Source: JAWKSY01 sp041402125
GTDB taxonomy: Bacteria; Planctomycetota; GCA-002687715; DRQF01
DNA length: 64,000 bases
Direction: 5' to 3'
Assembly: GCA_041402125.1 (NCBI GenBank)
Contig: JAWKSY010000003.1
Span: 186,001-250,000, forward strand
The translations under genes and the position numbers were made by a program. Positions 8,590-16,256 of the stretch are shown here, piece by piece (the first letter of the stretch is position 1; each line of letters opens with the position of its first letter). The notes beneath the pieces are model-generated. The model saw only the letters and a list, made by a program, of their open reading frames with translations. It searched no databases and was not told where the DNA came from.

Positions 8590-10056
8590 TCAGTTCCGCG
8601 CGCGCCCGACCTCGAGCAACGCCAGGTCCTGGCGCTGCACGCCGGACCGGACGTAGATCTCGAGACGGGCGTTCCCGGGGATCGCGCAGGACGCGAGGTG
8701 ATCGCGGGCTCGCGGCGAGGGGATCGACGCGAGCGCGCGGGCCAGCGCGGCGAAGCGCTCGGTCTCCTTCTCGGCGTCCATCGACCGGATGAGCGGATCC
8801 ACCGCGACCTCTCCGAAGTCGGCGAAGCGCTTGATCGCGAGGTCGCCGATGAAGTCGCGGCGGAGCGCGAGGCGCTCCAGCAGGGCCAGGCCGGCCGGCG
8901 TGCGACCGACGCCCACCGCGGTCAGGAAGACCTTGATCTCGTCTCCCGACATGCCGTCGAGACGTTCCTCGACGTGGCGTAAATCGGACTCGTCGGCGCT
9001 GCGGCCGAGCGCGAGGCAGGCGCGACTGCGCTCGCCCGCGTCGAGCGACTCCAGCGCCGCGCGGGCGCGTTCCCGGGCGGTCGCGTCGCCGGCCCGGACG
9101 AGATCGCAGAGCGCCTCGCCCGCGAGGAGCGGACCGGCGCCCTCGAGGATCTCGCGGTCGAGCGCGATCCCCTTGGCTCCGGTGAGTTCGAAGTGGAACT
9201 GGAGCGCCTGGGCCCGGTTGCCGTCCGCCCGCGCGGGGTCGCGGACGACCGCGGCGAGGCGATCGAGACCCGAACCGCGACCGAGCCGGGCCAGCGAGAA
9301 GGCCGCGAGGACCTCGACGTCCGGATCCTCGTGCCGCAGGAGGCGTTCGAGGACCGGGATCCCCTCGCGGTAGTTCGCGCCGGCGAGGATGGGGATGCCC
9401 AGGATGATCGCGTCGCGGTCGAGACCCGGGAGGTGTCGCCGCACGACCTCGACCGCGGAGGCGGTGCCGATCGCGCCGAGAGCCCGGACGACGCGCATCT
9501 GGAGGTCGCGCTCCGCGTTCGCCAGCGCGGCGTCGAGGAAGGGCACCGCGCGCGCGGAGGCCTGGACGCGCGCCGCCTCGACGGCGTTGACCTGCGGTTC
9601 GTAGTCGTCGTGGTTGACCGCGCGGACGAGCAGCGGCTCGAACTTCGCGTGGCGGACCCGCGAGAAGATCTCCATGTAGGCCGAGAGTTCGGCCGTCGGC
9701 AGGCGCGGGTGCGCCTCGAAGGAGGAGACGATCATGTCGACGACGGCCTCGTCCAGGCAGAGGAGCGCGATCTCGTCCTTCATCGGGCCGGCCTGTTGCG
9801 CCGGCACGGAGGACGAGGTCATGCGCGAGAGGCGGAATCGCGCCGAGGCCAGGCGCTCCTCCGTGTCGCAGCGCCGGTACCACATCGGGTCCGAGGGGAG
9901 CCCCGCGGTCACGTCGGGACCGCGGTCCTCCTCGGTCGCGCGTCGGGGTTCGTGGAAGACGAGCCAGGCGAGGAAGCCGGCCACGACGACGGCGAAGGCA
10001 TAGGCGAGGATGGTCTTCATGCCGCCCTTTCGCTGGGGGTGCTCGCGCTCCGACAC
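8590..10056 (-). CDS. Membrane-anchored HEAT-repeat protein
   Basis: Protein of 488 residues. A single N-terminal hydrophobic helix (about residues 14-34) anchors an Ala/Leu/Arg-rich alpha-solenoid with repeated helical pairs such as VVRALGAIGTASAVEVVRRH and VLAAFSLARLGRG, the pattern of HEAT repeats. These are protein-interaction scaffolds without a catalytic site. The start chosen is GTG at 10056, 6 nt past the stop of the RDD gene; an internal ATG at 10020, with AAAGGG upstream, would give a protein 12 residues shorter with the helix at its start and is equally possible. Partner unknown. Confidence 0.78.
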   Translation of the reverse strand: MSEREHPQRKGGMKTILAYAFAVVVAGFLAWLVFHEPRRATEEDRGPDVTAGLPSDPMWYRRCDTEERLASARFRLSRMTSSSVPAQQAGPMKDEIALLCLDEAVVDMIVSSFEAHPRLPTAELSAYMEIFSRVRHAKFEPLLVRAVNHDDYEPQVNAVEAARVQASARAVPFLDAALANAERDLQMRVVRALGAIGTASAVEVVRRHLPGLDRDAIILGIPILAGANYREGIPVLERLLRHEDPDVEVLAAFSLARLGRGSGLDRLAAVVRDPARADGNRAQALQFHFELTGAKGIALDREILEGAGPLLAGEALCDLVRAGDATARERARAALESLDAGERSRACLALGRSADESDLRHVEERLDGMSGDEIKVFLTAVGVGRTPAGLALLERLALRRDFIGDLAIKRFADFGEVAVDPLIRSMDAEKETERFAALARALASIPSPRARDHLASCAIPGNARLEIYVRSGVQRQDLALLEVGRARN

Positions 10057-10062
10057 GCGCCC

Positions 10063-11658
10063 TCAATCATGCGATGGCGGGCCCGGCATCGCAAACGGGA
10101 CGCGCTTCCCTTCCGGCACCACGACCACCGTGTCGGCCGCGAGGTCGCCGACGCGCTGGCGCGCGCGGTTGAGGAAGATGCAGATCCCGGCGAAGAAGAA
10201 GAGATCCACGACCAGCAGCGCGCGACGCTGGAGGGCCTGCAGCCAGGTCGGGTTCCCGGCGCGACTCCGCACCGCGAGGCCGAGGAGCCACTTCCCCGGC
10301 GTGCGTCCGGTCAGGCGCTCCGAGACCGCGAGCGCGGCCACGAGCACGCCGAGGGAAGCCAGGAGGCGGAGGGTCGTCGCCAGATCGGGTTCGAAGGAAA
10401 CGGCGTCCGCCGTCCCCTCCGCCCCGGAGACCTGGAACCACTCCCCGAGCCCCGCCGTCCAGTCGAATCCCCGACCCGCGAGGGCGGCGACCACCACGCC
10501 GCAGGCCTCCGCGATCGCGAGGTCGACGAGCAGGGCCGCCAGCCGCCGCAGCAGGGGCGCCGGTCGGGCCCCGACGACGACGAGCGGTTCGGAGCGGACG
10601 ATCGCGCGGACGACGCCGCCGCCCAGGGCGACGAAGACCGGCGCGAACAGGAGCGCGAGGATCAGCAGACCCCACCAGGGCGAGGGAAGACGGCCCTCCT
10701 CACGCGCGAGCGCGATCCCGTTCCCCTCGGGCAGGACGGTGACGAGCGCCCGGTTCATCCCGAACACCGCTCCTTCGGCCTCGGGACCGCGGAAGGCGCC
10801 GGCGGTGAAGGGGAGATCGGGATCGAGGGTCCGGGTGGCGAAGGGCTTCTCCGCGCCCGGCCGGTACCAGGCGAGTTCGAGGTCCGCGCCGCGCCGGCCG
10901 ACGAGGAAACCGCGTTCCCCCGCGCGGCCGAAGGCCCAGGGCCCGACGACCGGGCCGTCGAGCGTCCAGCGACCGAGTTCGACCTCGGCGCGACCGGGGG
11001 TGACGTCCCGCATCGTGAGGCTCAGCCCGTCGGCCTCGAGGATCCACGCGGCCTGCAGCCGGTCGTCGGCCGCGGAGAGCGCGGCCGAGATCAGCCGCTG
11101 CCCCTCTTCGAGTCGGACGAGATCACGCCGGCGGCGGCCGACCGGTCCCGGCTCGAGCAGGACGAGGCGGCGGTTGTCGTCGTCGCGGGCGAGGACGGCG
11201 AAGTCGCCGCTCCAGGGCGCGAAACTGACGGCGCGCGTGGCCACGTTCGCGAGCTCCTCGCTCTCGTCGTCCCGCGCCCGCCGGAGGCGATCGTCGAGCA
11301 GGATCGCGAAGCCGTCGCCGTCCGCCGCCACCTCGCGCGCCACGCCCGGCCCGCTCACCGGCTCCGGCCCGCCCGTGACGCGCCAGTGCCCCGGGGCCAG
11401 GGGGCGACCGTCCTCGTCCACCGGCGCGAATCCCGGAGCGAACTGGCGGCCCTCCAGGAGTCGCGGGCCGTCGGAGGTGACGGCCGCGGCGAGCGTGCGA
11501 TCGCGACCGAGTTGCTGGACGAACTGGATGCCGGCGAAGACGAGAACGAGGAAGCCGAGGAAGACGAAGAAGACGACGCGCTCGACGATGGGACGCCAGC
11601 CGGGTCGTCGCGCGCCTTCCGCCCCGCCCTCGCCCTTCAGCGCGTCGCCAGCGGCCAC
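10063..11658 (-). CDS. RDD-family membrane protein with N-terminal periplasmic domain
   Basis: Protein of about 531 residues. One N-terminal membrane helix (VVFFVFLGFLVLVFAGIQFV) precedes a roughly 240-residue extracytoplasmic region rich in beta-strand, with repeat-like phrases ending in numeric-looking loops, perhaps a propeller. The C-terminal part is an RDD domain with the sequence RRLAALLVDLAIAEA, then TGRTPGKWLLGLAVRS and the last helix LLVVDLFFFAGICIFLNRARQRVGDLAADTVVV, all typical of RDD. The function of RDD proteins is mostly unknown; some are ion transporters. The start is uncertain: GTG 11658 overlaps the TolC-like gene by 22 nt, while CTG 11640 would form a CTGA overlap with its stop. 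Confidence 0.75.
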   Translation of the reverse strand: MAAGDALKGEGGAEGARRPGWRPIVERVVFFVFLGFLVLVFAGIQFVQQLGRDRTLAAAVTSDGPRLLEGRQFAPGFAPVDEDGRPLAPGHWRVTGGPEPVSGPGVAREVAADGDGFAILLDDRLRRARDDESEELANVATRAVSFAPWSGDFAVLARDDDNRRLVLLEPGPVGRRRRDLVRLEEGQRLISAALSAADDRLQAAWILEADGLSLTMRDVTPGRAEVELGRWTLDGPVVGPWAFGRAGERGFLVGRRGADLELAWYRPGAEKPFATRTLDPDLPFTAGAFRGPEAEGAVFGMNRALVTVLPEGNGIALAREEGRLPSPWWGLLILALLFAPVFVALGGGVVRAIVRSEPLVVVGARPAPLLRRLAALLVDLAIAEACGVVVAALAGRGFDWTAGLGEWFQVSGAEGTADAVSFEPDLATTLRLLASLGVLVAALAVSERLTGRTPGKWLLGLAVRSRAGNPTWLQALQRRALLVVDLFFFAGICIFLNRARQRVGDLAADTVVVVPEGKRVPFAMPGPPSHD

Positions 11659-12836
11659 TTGAGGACGTCCGGGGTCGAGCCCATCGCGAAGGCGAGCTCG
11701 GCGATGGCGATGCGATAGTCGACGCGGGCGCGGATGAGCTCGCTCTGGCGGAGCGCGAGGTCTTCCTGGACGCTCAGGACCTGGAAGTTGGTCGAGACCT
11801 TGTTCTCGAGCTTCACCTGCTCGTTCTCGAGCTCCTGCCGCTTCAGTTCCTCGGCGCGACGCCGCGACGCGATGGTCCGCCGCGAGAGCTCGACCTTGCG
11901 GAAGGCCGCTCGCACCTCCTCGGCGGTGCTGATGCTGCGGTCGCGATACTCGAGCACCGCGCGGTCGCGTTCGAGGCGGCGCTGCGCCGCGCGGCCCCGA
12001 GCGGTCTGGTTGCCCAGCGGCACCTCGAGCACGAGCCCGACGTTCCAGGTCTCGGCACCGCGCCGACCGAAGCTGTCCGTGATCGAGTCGTCCGCGTCGG
12101 TCGCGAGCCCGGTCCACTGGGCCGAGCCGGTGAGGTCGAGCTTCGGCAGCGTGTCGCTGTCGGCCGCCGCGACCGCCAGGGCCGCGCTCTCGAGACCGAG
12201 CCGCAGCTCGGTCAGGTCGGGGCGCTCGGCGAGCGCGACGTCGAGGCAGCGATCGACGTCCGGGACCTCGAAGGCCCGATCGTCCGCGACGTCGACCGTC
12301 GCGATCTCGGTCTGCCAGTCCGACGCCAGTTCGAAGGGGAGGATCAGACGTCGCAGTCGATCACTCGCCTCCTCCACCGCGTTCTCGGCCACGAGCACGT
12401 CCGTCACGCGGTTGGCCACGCCGGACTCCGCGGCGGCGATCTCGATCGGCGCGAAGACGCCGGTCCGGACCTTGACGCGGTTGATCTCGAGGAGGCGCTC
12501 GGCGAGGGCGAGCGACTCCCGCTTCACCTCGAGGTCGCGCCGCGTGAAGACGAGTTCCCAGTACGCCCGGTGCACGTCCAGCACCTTCTGCTGCACGTCG
12601 CGGCGGAAGCGCTGTCGCGACTGCCCCTCGGCGAATCGCGCCTGGCGCAGCGGCGCCAGGTTGTACTGCTCCCAGGCCGACCGGAGGAGCGGCTGCGTGA
12701 TCGCGAGCCGCGTGGTCGTCGAGAAGCTCGGGTTGATGAGACCTCCACCCTCGCGATCGCGATAGTCGGAGTTCATCGAGAGCTCGTAGGTCGCGCCGGT
12801 GACGAACTTGCCCCAGGCCGGCCTGGAGATTCGCAC
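11637..12836 (-). CDS. TolC-family outer-membrane efflux protein, C-terminal frame of a frameshifted gene
   Basis: About 400 residues with the long amphipathic helices of TolC-like channels. Segments such as RQRFRRDVQQKVLDVHRAYW and LALAERLLEINRVKVRTG, a second copy of the pattern after NVGLVLEVPLGNQTARG, and a coiled-coil close to the end (LSVQEDLALRQSELIRARV) show the two half-repeats of the family. TolC proteins form trimeric tunnels through the outer membrane for export. The N-terminal part of the same protein is in another frame (12773-13234). The two join near 12813-12840, at a 14-nt perfect palindrome, and one missing base would restore a continuous protein. Downstream genes are RDD and HEAT-repeat proteins, not the usual MFP/ABC pump. 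Confidence 0.75.
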   Translation of the reverse strand: MRISRPAWGKFVTGATYELSMNSDYRDREGGGLINPSFSTTTRLAITQPLLRSAWEQYNLAPLRQARFAEGQSRQRFRRDVQQKVLDVHRAYWELVFTRRDLEVKRESLALAERLLEINRVKVRTGVFAPIEIAAAESGVANRVTDVLVAENAVEEASDRLRRLILPFELASDWQTEIATVDVADDRAFEVPDVDRCLDVALAERPDLTELRLGLESAALAVAAADSDTLPKLDLTGSAQWTGLATDADDSITDSFGRRGAETWNVGLVLEVPLGNQTARGRAAQRRLERDRAVLEYRDRSISTAEEVRAAFRKVELSRRTIASRRRAEELKRQELENEQVKLENKVSTNFQVLSVQEDLALRQSELIRARVDYRIAIAELAFAMGSTPDVLKWPLATR

Positions 12837-13234
12837 ATCGTGCGGTCGTTGACGATCGTCTGGAAGAACTCGGGGCTGCCGTCGGGATTCGTGCCGCCGG
12901 TCGGGAAGATCTGGGGGAAGACGACCTCGTTCTTCCCCGTCGAGGCCTCGGCGAAGAAGGTGGGATCGAACTCGCCTTTCGCCTCCTCGATGCGCGCCCG
13001 CTCGACGAGGTGATCGAAGTAGCGCGCCCGGAGCGCCGAGTTGTTCAGGGTGGCGAGTCGCACGGCCTCGTCGAGGCTGAGCTGGAGGCGGCGCGGCGCC
13101 TCGGCGGCAACGCCGGCCGGAACCGCCGTCGGGGCCGGCGCCGGAACCGGCGCGTCCTGCGCACGCAGCGTCAGGGCCGCGCACAGCGACAGGAGGACCA
13201 TCCACGAAACGCGTGCTCGCGTGTCGACCGCCAT
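12773..13234 (-). CDS. TolC-family outer-membrane protein, N-terminal frame of a frameshifted gene
   Basis: The ATG at 13234 begins a good signal peptide (MAVDTRARVSWMVLLSLCAA, then cleavage near LRAQD). After it come the conserved TolC opening LSLDEAVRLATLNNSALRARYFDHLVERARIEEAKGEFDPTFF (in part: residues about 48-90) and PTGGTNPDGSPEFFQTIVNDRTM. After RTM the frame turns to low-complexity Pro/Arg/Ser and stops, whereas the next frame continues sensibly with RISRPAWGKFVTGATYEL. This is the 5' half of the gene whose 3' half is 11637-12836. It lies 56 bp after the HEAT-repeat gene. Confidence 0.75.
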   Translation of the reverse strand: MAVDTRARVSWMVLLSLCAALTLRAQDAPVPAPAPTAVPAGVAAEAPRRLQLSLDEAVRLATLNNSALRARYFDHLVERARIEEAKGEFDPTFFAEASTGKNEVVFPQIFPTGGTNPDGSPEFFQTIVNDRTMCESPGRPGASSSPARPTSSR

Positions 13235-13290
13235 GTCGCAACTCCCTGCCCCGTGAGGACTCCCGACGTTACCACCGGGTCCGGGCGCGA

Positions 13291-14544
13291 TCAATTCCCG
13301 CCGCGGGCCACCGGCCAGCGTTGCCGGCGCTCCTCGCGCGCCTGGGCGAGTTCGCGACGGAAGCTCGCGCTCAGGAGATGCACGAGCCGGGCCCGGTCTT
13401 CTTCCGCGGCTTCGGGATCGGCGTCGAGAGATTTGCGGAGGTCCTCGAGGAAGAGGCGGGCCTCGCCGCTGTTGACGGCCGCGAGCGCCCGCAGCGCCGC
13501 GTGCCGGGTGTCCGAGCGCTCGACGAGGCGGAGAAGGGTCGGCACCGCCTCGAGCGGCGCGATCTTCTCGAGGGCCTCGACGGCGGACGGGTGGAGTTCG
13601 CGGTCCTCCGAGCGGCCGAGCAGCTCGAGGAGGCCGGCGACGCCGGACCCGGACTCGAGCTCGCCCAGGAGATGCACGCAGCGCCCGCGGATCTCGGGCT
13701 GGCGGTCCGTGAGGCCGCGCGCGAGCAGGGGTCCCACCGCGCCCCCGAAGCGACCGGCGGCGAGATCGAGGAAGCGGAGGCGGGCCGCGACGTCCGTGCC
13801 GGACTCGTAGGCGGCCAGGTCGCGGAGGAAGGAAGCGCGCTTCTCCTCGTCCGGGAAGTCGAGCCCGCGGCGCACCCAGTCGATGGCCAACGTCTGCTCG
13901 AGCGCGATCAGACCCCGCCGGAACATCCGGCGCTCGGTCTCCGGCAGGTCCGCGATCGGCATCGCGCGGAGGCGCCCGACGTCGGTCGTCTGGAAGGTGG
14001 ACGGAGCGTGACGTCGCAGACCGTCGAACTCCCGGGCCGCCACGCGACGCACCCAGGCGCTGTCGTTCCCGACCGCGTCGAGGACGAAGCGGCGCAGGGC
14101 CGCGACGCGCTCGCGTTCGAGGACGAGATCTCCGACCGCGAGGAGCGTCCTCACCGCCTCGAGGCGCCGGCCGCCCTCCTCGCCCTCGAGATCCACGAAG
14201 TCGACGATGGAGTGGAAGGAGCGACCGCCGGGGCGATCGAGGAAGAGCAGGCGACGACGATCGGAGTTCTGGCGGTAGGCCTCGGAGGCACCCACGACGA
14301 GGACGTGCTGCGTCTCCTCGCCCCGGATCACGCGGTCGAGGGCGATGCGGGCGATGCGCTCCCCGTTCGGCAACTCCGAGAACTTCTCGAGCTTGCCGAC
14401 GGCGATGAGGTCACGACCCGCGAGGACCGCCGTCTCGAGCCAGGAACGGTAGGAGGGCGCGCCATCGGCGACCTGCGCGGGGAGGCCCGACGCGAGGGAC
14501 GCCAGCGTGAGGACGATGAGGAGGATGGCCGCAGGACGCCGCAT
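13291..14544 (-). CDS. Secreted HEAT-repeat protein
   Basis: Protein of 417 residues with a clear signal peptide (MRRPAAILLIVLTLASLASG, cleavage near LPAQ). Residues about 35-110 form a small beta-rich domain (GRDLIAVGKLEKFSELPNG and HVLVVGASEAYRQNS), then helical HEAT-like repeats follow to the end, for example HPSAVEALEKIAPLEAVPTL and RHAALRALAAVNSGEARLFL. It is the first gene of the minus-strand envelope cluster that continues with TolC-like, RDD and a second HEAT protein. Its role is probably scaffolding in the periplasm; no enzyme motif is visible. Confidence 0.75.
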   Translation of the reverse strand: MRRPAAILLIVLTLASLASGLPAQVADGAPSYRSWLETAVLAGRDLIAVGKLEKFSELPNGERIARIALDRVIRGEETQHVLVVGASEAYRQNSDRRRLLFLDRPGGRSFHSIVDFVDLEGEEGGRRLEAVRTLLAVGDLVLERERVAALRRFVLDAVGNDSAWVRRVAAREFDGLRRHAPSTFQTTDVGRLRAMPIADLPETERRMFRRGLIALEQTLAIDWVRRGLDFPDEEKRASFLRDLAAYESGTDVAARLRFLDLAAGRFGGAVGPLLARGLTDRQPEIRGRCVHLLGELESGSGVAGLLELLGRSEDRELHPSAVEALEKIAPLEAVPTLLRLVERSDTRHAALRALAAVNSGEARLFLEDLRKSLDADPEAAEEDRARLVHLLSASFRRELAQAREERRQRWPVARGGN

Positions 14545-14555
14545 GCGGGCGTTCT

Positions 14556-14588
14556 AACAAAAGAGCGCCGTCGGCCGGGACGGCGCTC
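14556..14588 (-). terminator. Rho-independent terminator after the 68-residue ORF
   Basis: A perfect 10-bp stem, GAGCGCCGTC (14563-14572) with GACGGCGCTC (14579-14588), and a 6-nt loop. On the minus strand it is followed by TTTTG. It lies about 95 nt beyond the stop of the small gene at 14682, and just upstream of the HEAT-repeat gene, separating the two transcripts. Confidence 0.7.
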
Positions 14589-14681
14589 CGTTTGGTCGGC
14601 GCGGGACGCGCCGGAGTTCGGTCGGATCCGGACCGGCGGCGGGCTCCGCGCCGGAGCACCCCGTCCGATCGGAACGCGGAA

Positions 14682-14888
14682 TCAGCCCGCCTTCGACGCC
14701 CGCTCCATCTCCTGACGGAGCAGCACCTTCTCGTTGTGGATGCTGATGAAGCGCTTGCACTCGCCGAGCGTACCGGTGAAGACGTCGTCGCCGTCGGCGA
14801 TCACGTCGTAGTACCGCACCCCGCGGATCGAGTTCTTGTAGCGGATGATCGCGGCCGGTTCCCCGTGTTGGACCGATGACTCCGTCAC
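14682..14888 (-). CDS. Small conserved-looking hypothetical protein (68 residues)
   Basis: Encodes 68 residues with a balanced, folded-protein composition: IIRYKNSIRGVRYYDVIADG, then DVFTGTLGECKRFISIHNEK and a charged helix at the end. The composition is unlike the Arg/Pro/Ala-rich shadow frames nearby. The tyrosine-rich start and GECKRFISIHNEK suggest a small beta-beta-alpha protein. It stands alone with its own terminator (14556-14588), so it may be a monocistronic gene. No family was recognised. Confidence 0.65.
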   Translation of the reverse strand: MTESSVQHGEPAAIIRYKNSIRGVRYYDVIADGDDVFTGTLGECKRFISIHNEKVLLRQEMERASKAG

Positions 14889-15096
14889 AGGAACTCATCG
14901 CAAAGACCATGCCCGCGACTGGAGAACATCGCGTTCGGCGGGTTTTTACCGGAATCCAAGTGTGCTTCCGGTAACGACTTCGACACGACCTCCAACGAAG
15001 GCGCGGCGCTCCGGGAAGAGCGCCGCGCGCAGGCGTGACGATTTGGGGCAGCGCTGGGCCCCGGGGGAGACGAGATCGTGAGATCTCCGACGGAGT
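14889..15096. other. Intergenic region with one GC-rich hairpin
   Basis: No convincing coding frame. It is less GC-rich than its surroundings between 14889 and 14990. At 15001-15028 there is an 11-bp inverted repeat (GCGCGGCGCTC and GAGCGCCGCGC, 6-nt loop) without a T-run on either side. It could terminate the sigma-factor transcript or be an RNA structure. The promoter of the 68-residue gene should also lie here. Confidence 0.4.
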
Positions 15097-15612
15097 TCAC
15101 TTCCCCGCAGGGGCTTCGCCAGTTCGTCGGTGGGCAGGCGATCCCGGCTCGCCGGACCTCGTCACCCACCGCGTCGGCGGGGGCGCGCCTCCCGGTCCGG
15201 ATCGGGAGCCAGAGAAGGCGCCGGCAGGACCTGCTCCCTCACCTCGAGCGTTCTCGGCCGCGCGGCGCGCGTCCCGAGATGTCGAGGAAGAGCGAAGCGG
15301 GTCAGACCGAGCGCGAGGGCGCCCGGCTCGCCGAAGCGGGAACGCGGTCGAGCGCCCCAGGAGCTCGCGCCAGGTGGCGGCGAGCGACCGAACCACACCC
15401 GCAGGCCTCGAACGGAAGTCCTCCGCGACGTCGTCCTCGACCCACTTCACGAGGTTGCGGCGCAGGGCCGCTGCCCTCGGGGCTCGTCTCGACCGCGGCG
15501 AGGACGCTCGCGGTACCGACCGGTGAGGTCAGCTCGGTTCGGACCACGCCGAGAACTCGGGGTTCTCCGCCGCCTGGGCCTCGAGATCGGGATGCGGGAA
15601 ATCGGTGGTCAT
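15097..15612 (-). pseudogene. Probable anti-sigma-factor-like gene broken by frameshifts
   Basis: After the sigma-factor stop there is a strong ribosome site (GGAAGGAGA, 8 nt before ATG 15612) and a sensible start: MTTDFPHPDLEAQAAENPEF. This frame stops after 27 residues. Sensible sequence then continues in a second frame (ELTSPVGTASVLAAVE, near 15480-15540) and a third (LRRNLVKWVEDDVAEDFRSR, then VVRSLAATWRELLG, near 15370-15465), after which the frame decays. Position directly downstream of an ECF sigma gene suggests an anti-sigma factor; no ZAS zinc motif was seen. Either a decaying gene or one damaged by sequencing indels. Confidence 0.5.
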
Positions 15613-15632
15613 GGCTCGGGGTCTCCTTCCGT

Positions 15633-16256
15633 CTAGCTGACGGCCTTCAGCAGCTCGCGCAGCCGGCGGACGGCGTTGAACATGCGACTCTTCACGGTGC
15701 CGACGGGGATCTCGAGGATCTCCGAGATCTCGGCGTATTTCAGGCCCTGGAACTCCGCCATCGCGAACACCTCGCGCTGCCCGTCGGGAAGCTGCGAGAG
15801 CGCCACCTCGATGGCCTCCTTCAGCTCGAGGTTCTCCATCGCCTCGAGCGGGGTCTCTTCTCCCGAGGGCACGAAGGCCCCCGCTCCCGGTCCGTCCTCC
15901 CCCTTGAGCGGGCGATCGAGCGAGTACTCGGTCCCCCGCTTGGAGGCGGCGCGGCAGGTGTCGATCCAGTGGTTGCGGGCGACGCGGTAGAGGAAGGTCG
16001 TGAAGCGCGCGCGGGGCTCGTAGTCCCGTCGCGCCCGGAAGATCTTCCGCCACACCTCCTGGGCCGCATCCTCCGCTCGCTGCCGGTCTCCGACGAAGCC
16101 GAAGAAGAAGCGCACGAGCGGCCGCTGGTGACGGTCGACGAGGACCGCGAAAGCGTTGTAGTCCCCGCGCTTGAAGGCGAGCATCAGGGCCACGTCGTCG
16201 TCGACTTCGTCGGGCATGACCCCGCCAACGTCAGCGCTCTCCGGCAGTTCGCTCAT
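15633..16256 (-). CDS. ECF-type RNA polymerase sigma factor
   Basis: Protein of 207 residues with both sigma-70 domains of the ECF group. Region 2 includes RAEDAAQEVWRKIF and RFTTFLYRVARNHWID; region 4 includes LPDGQREVFAMAEFQGLKY and the helix-turn-helix AEISEILEIPVGTVKSRMF. A roughly 35-residue acidic/Gly linker separates them. The start overlaps the 3' end of the large secreted-protein gene by 26 nt; a second ATG at 16217 would avoid the overlap. The next gene downstream is the broken candidate anti-sigma factor, so control of this factor cannot be read from the sequence. Confidence 0.92.
   Translation of the reverse strand: MSELPESADVGGVMPDEVDDDVALMLAFKRGDYNAFAVLVDRHQRPLVRFFFGFVGDRQRAEDAAQEVWRKIFRARRDYEPRARFTTFLYRVARNHWIDTCRAASKRGTEYSLDRPLKGEDGPGAGAFVPSGEETPLEAMENLELKEAIEVALSQLPDGQREVFAMAEFQGLKYAEISEILEIPVGTVKSRMFNAVRRLRELLKAVS

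Noticed and set aside
9193..11718. 841-codon plus-strand frame across the HEAT and RDD genes
   Set aside because: Antisense shadow that spans two real genes and their junction.
12813..12836. Programmed frameshift in the TolC-like gene
   Set aside because: No slippery heptamer or run of identical bases is present at the junction.
14885..15169. 94-codon minus-strand frame
   Set aside because: No conserved features, Ser/Pro/Arg-rich composition and no ribosome site; it crosses the intergenic hairpin.
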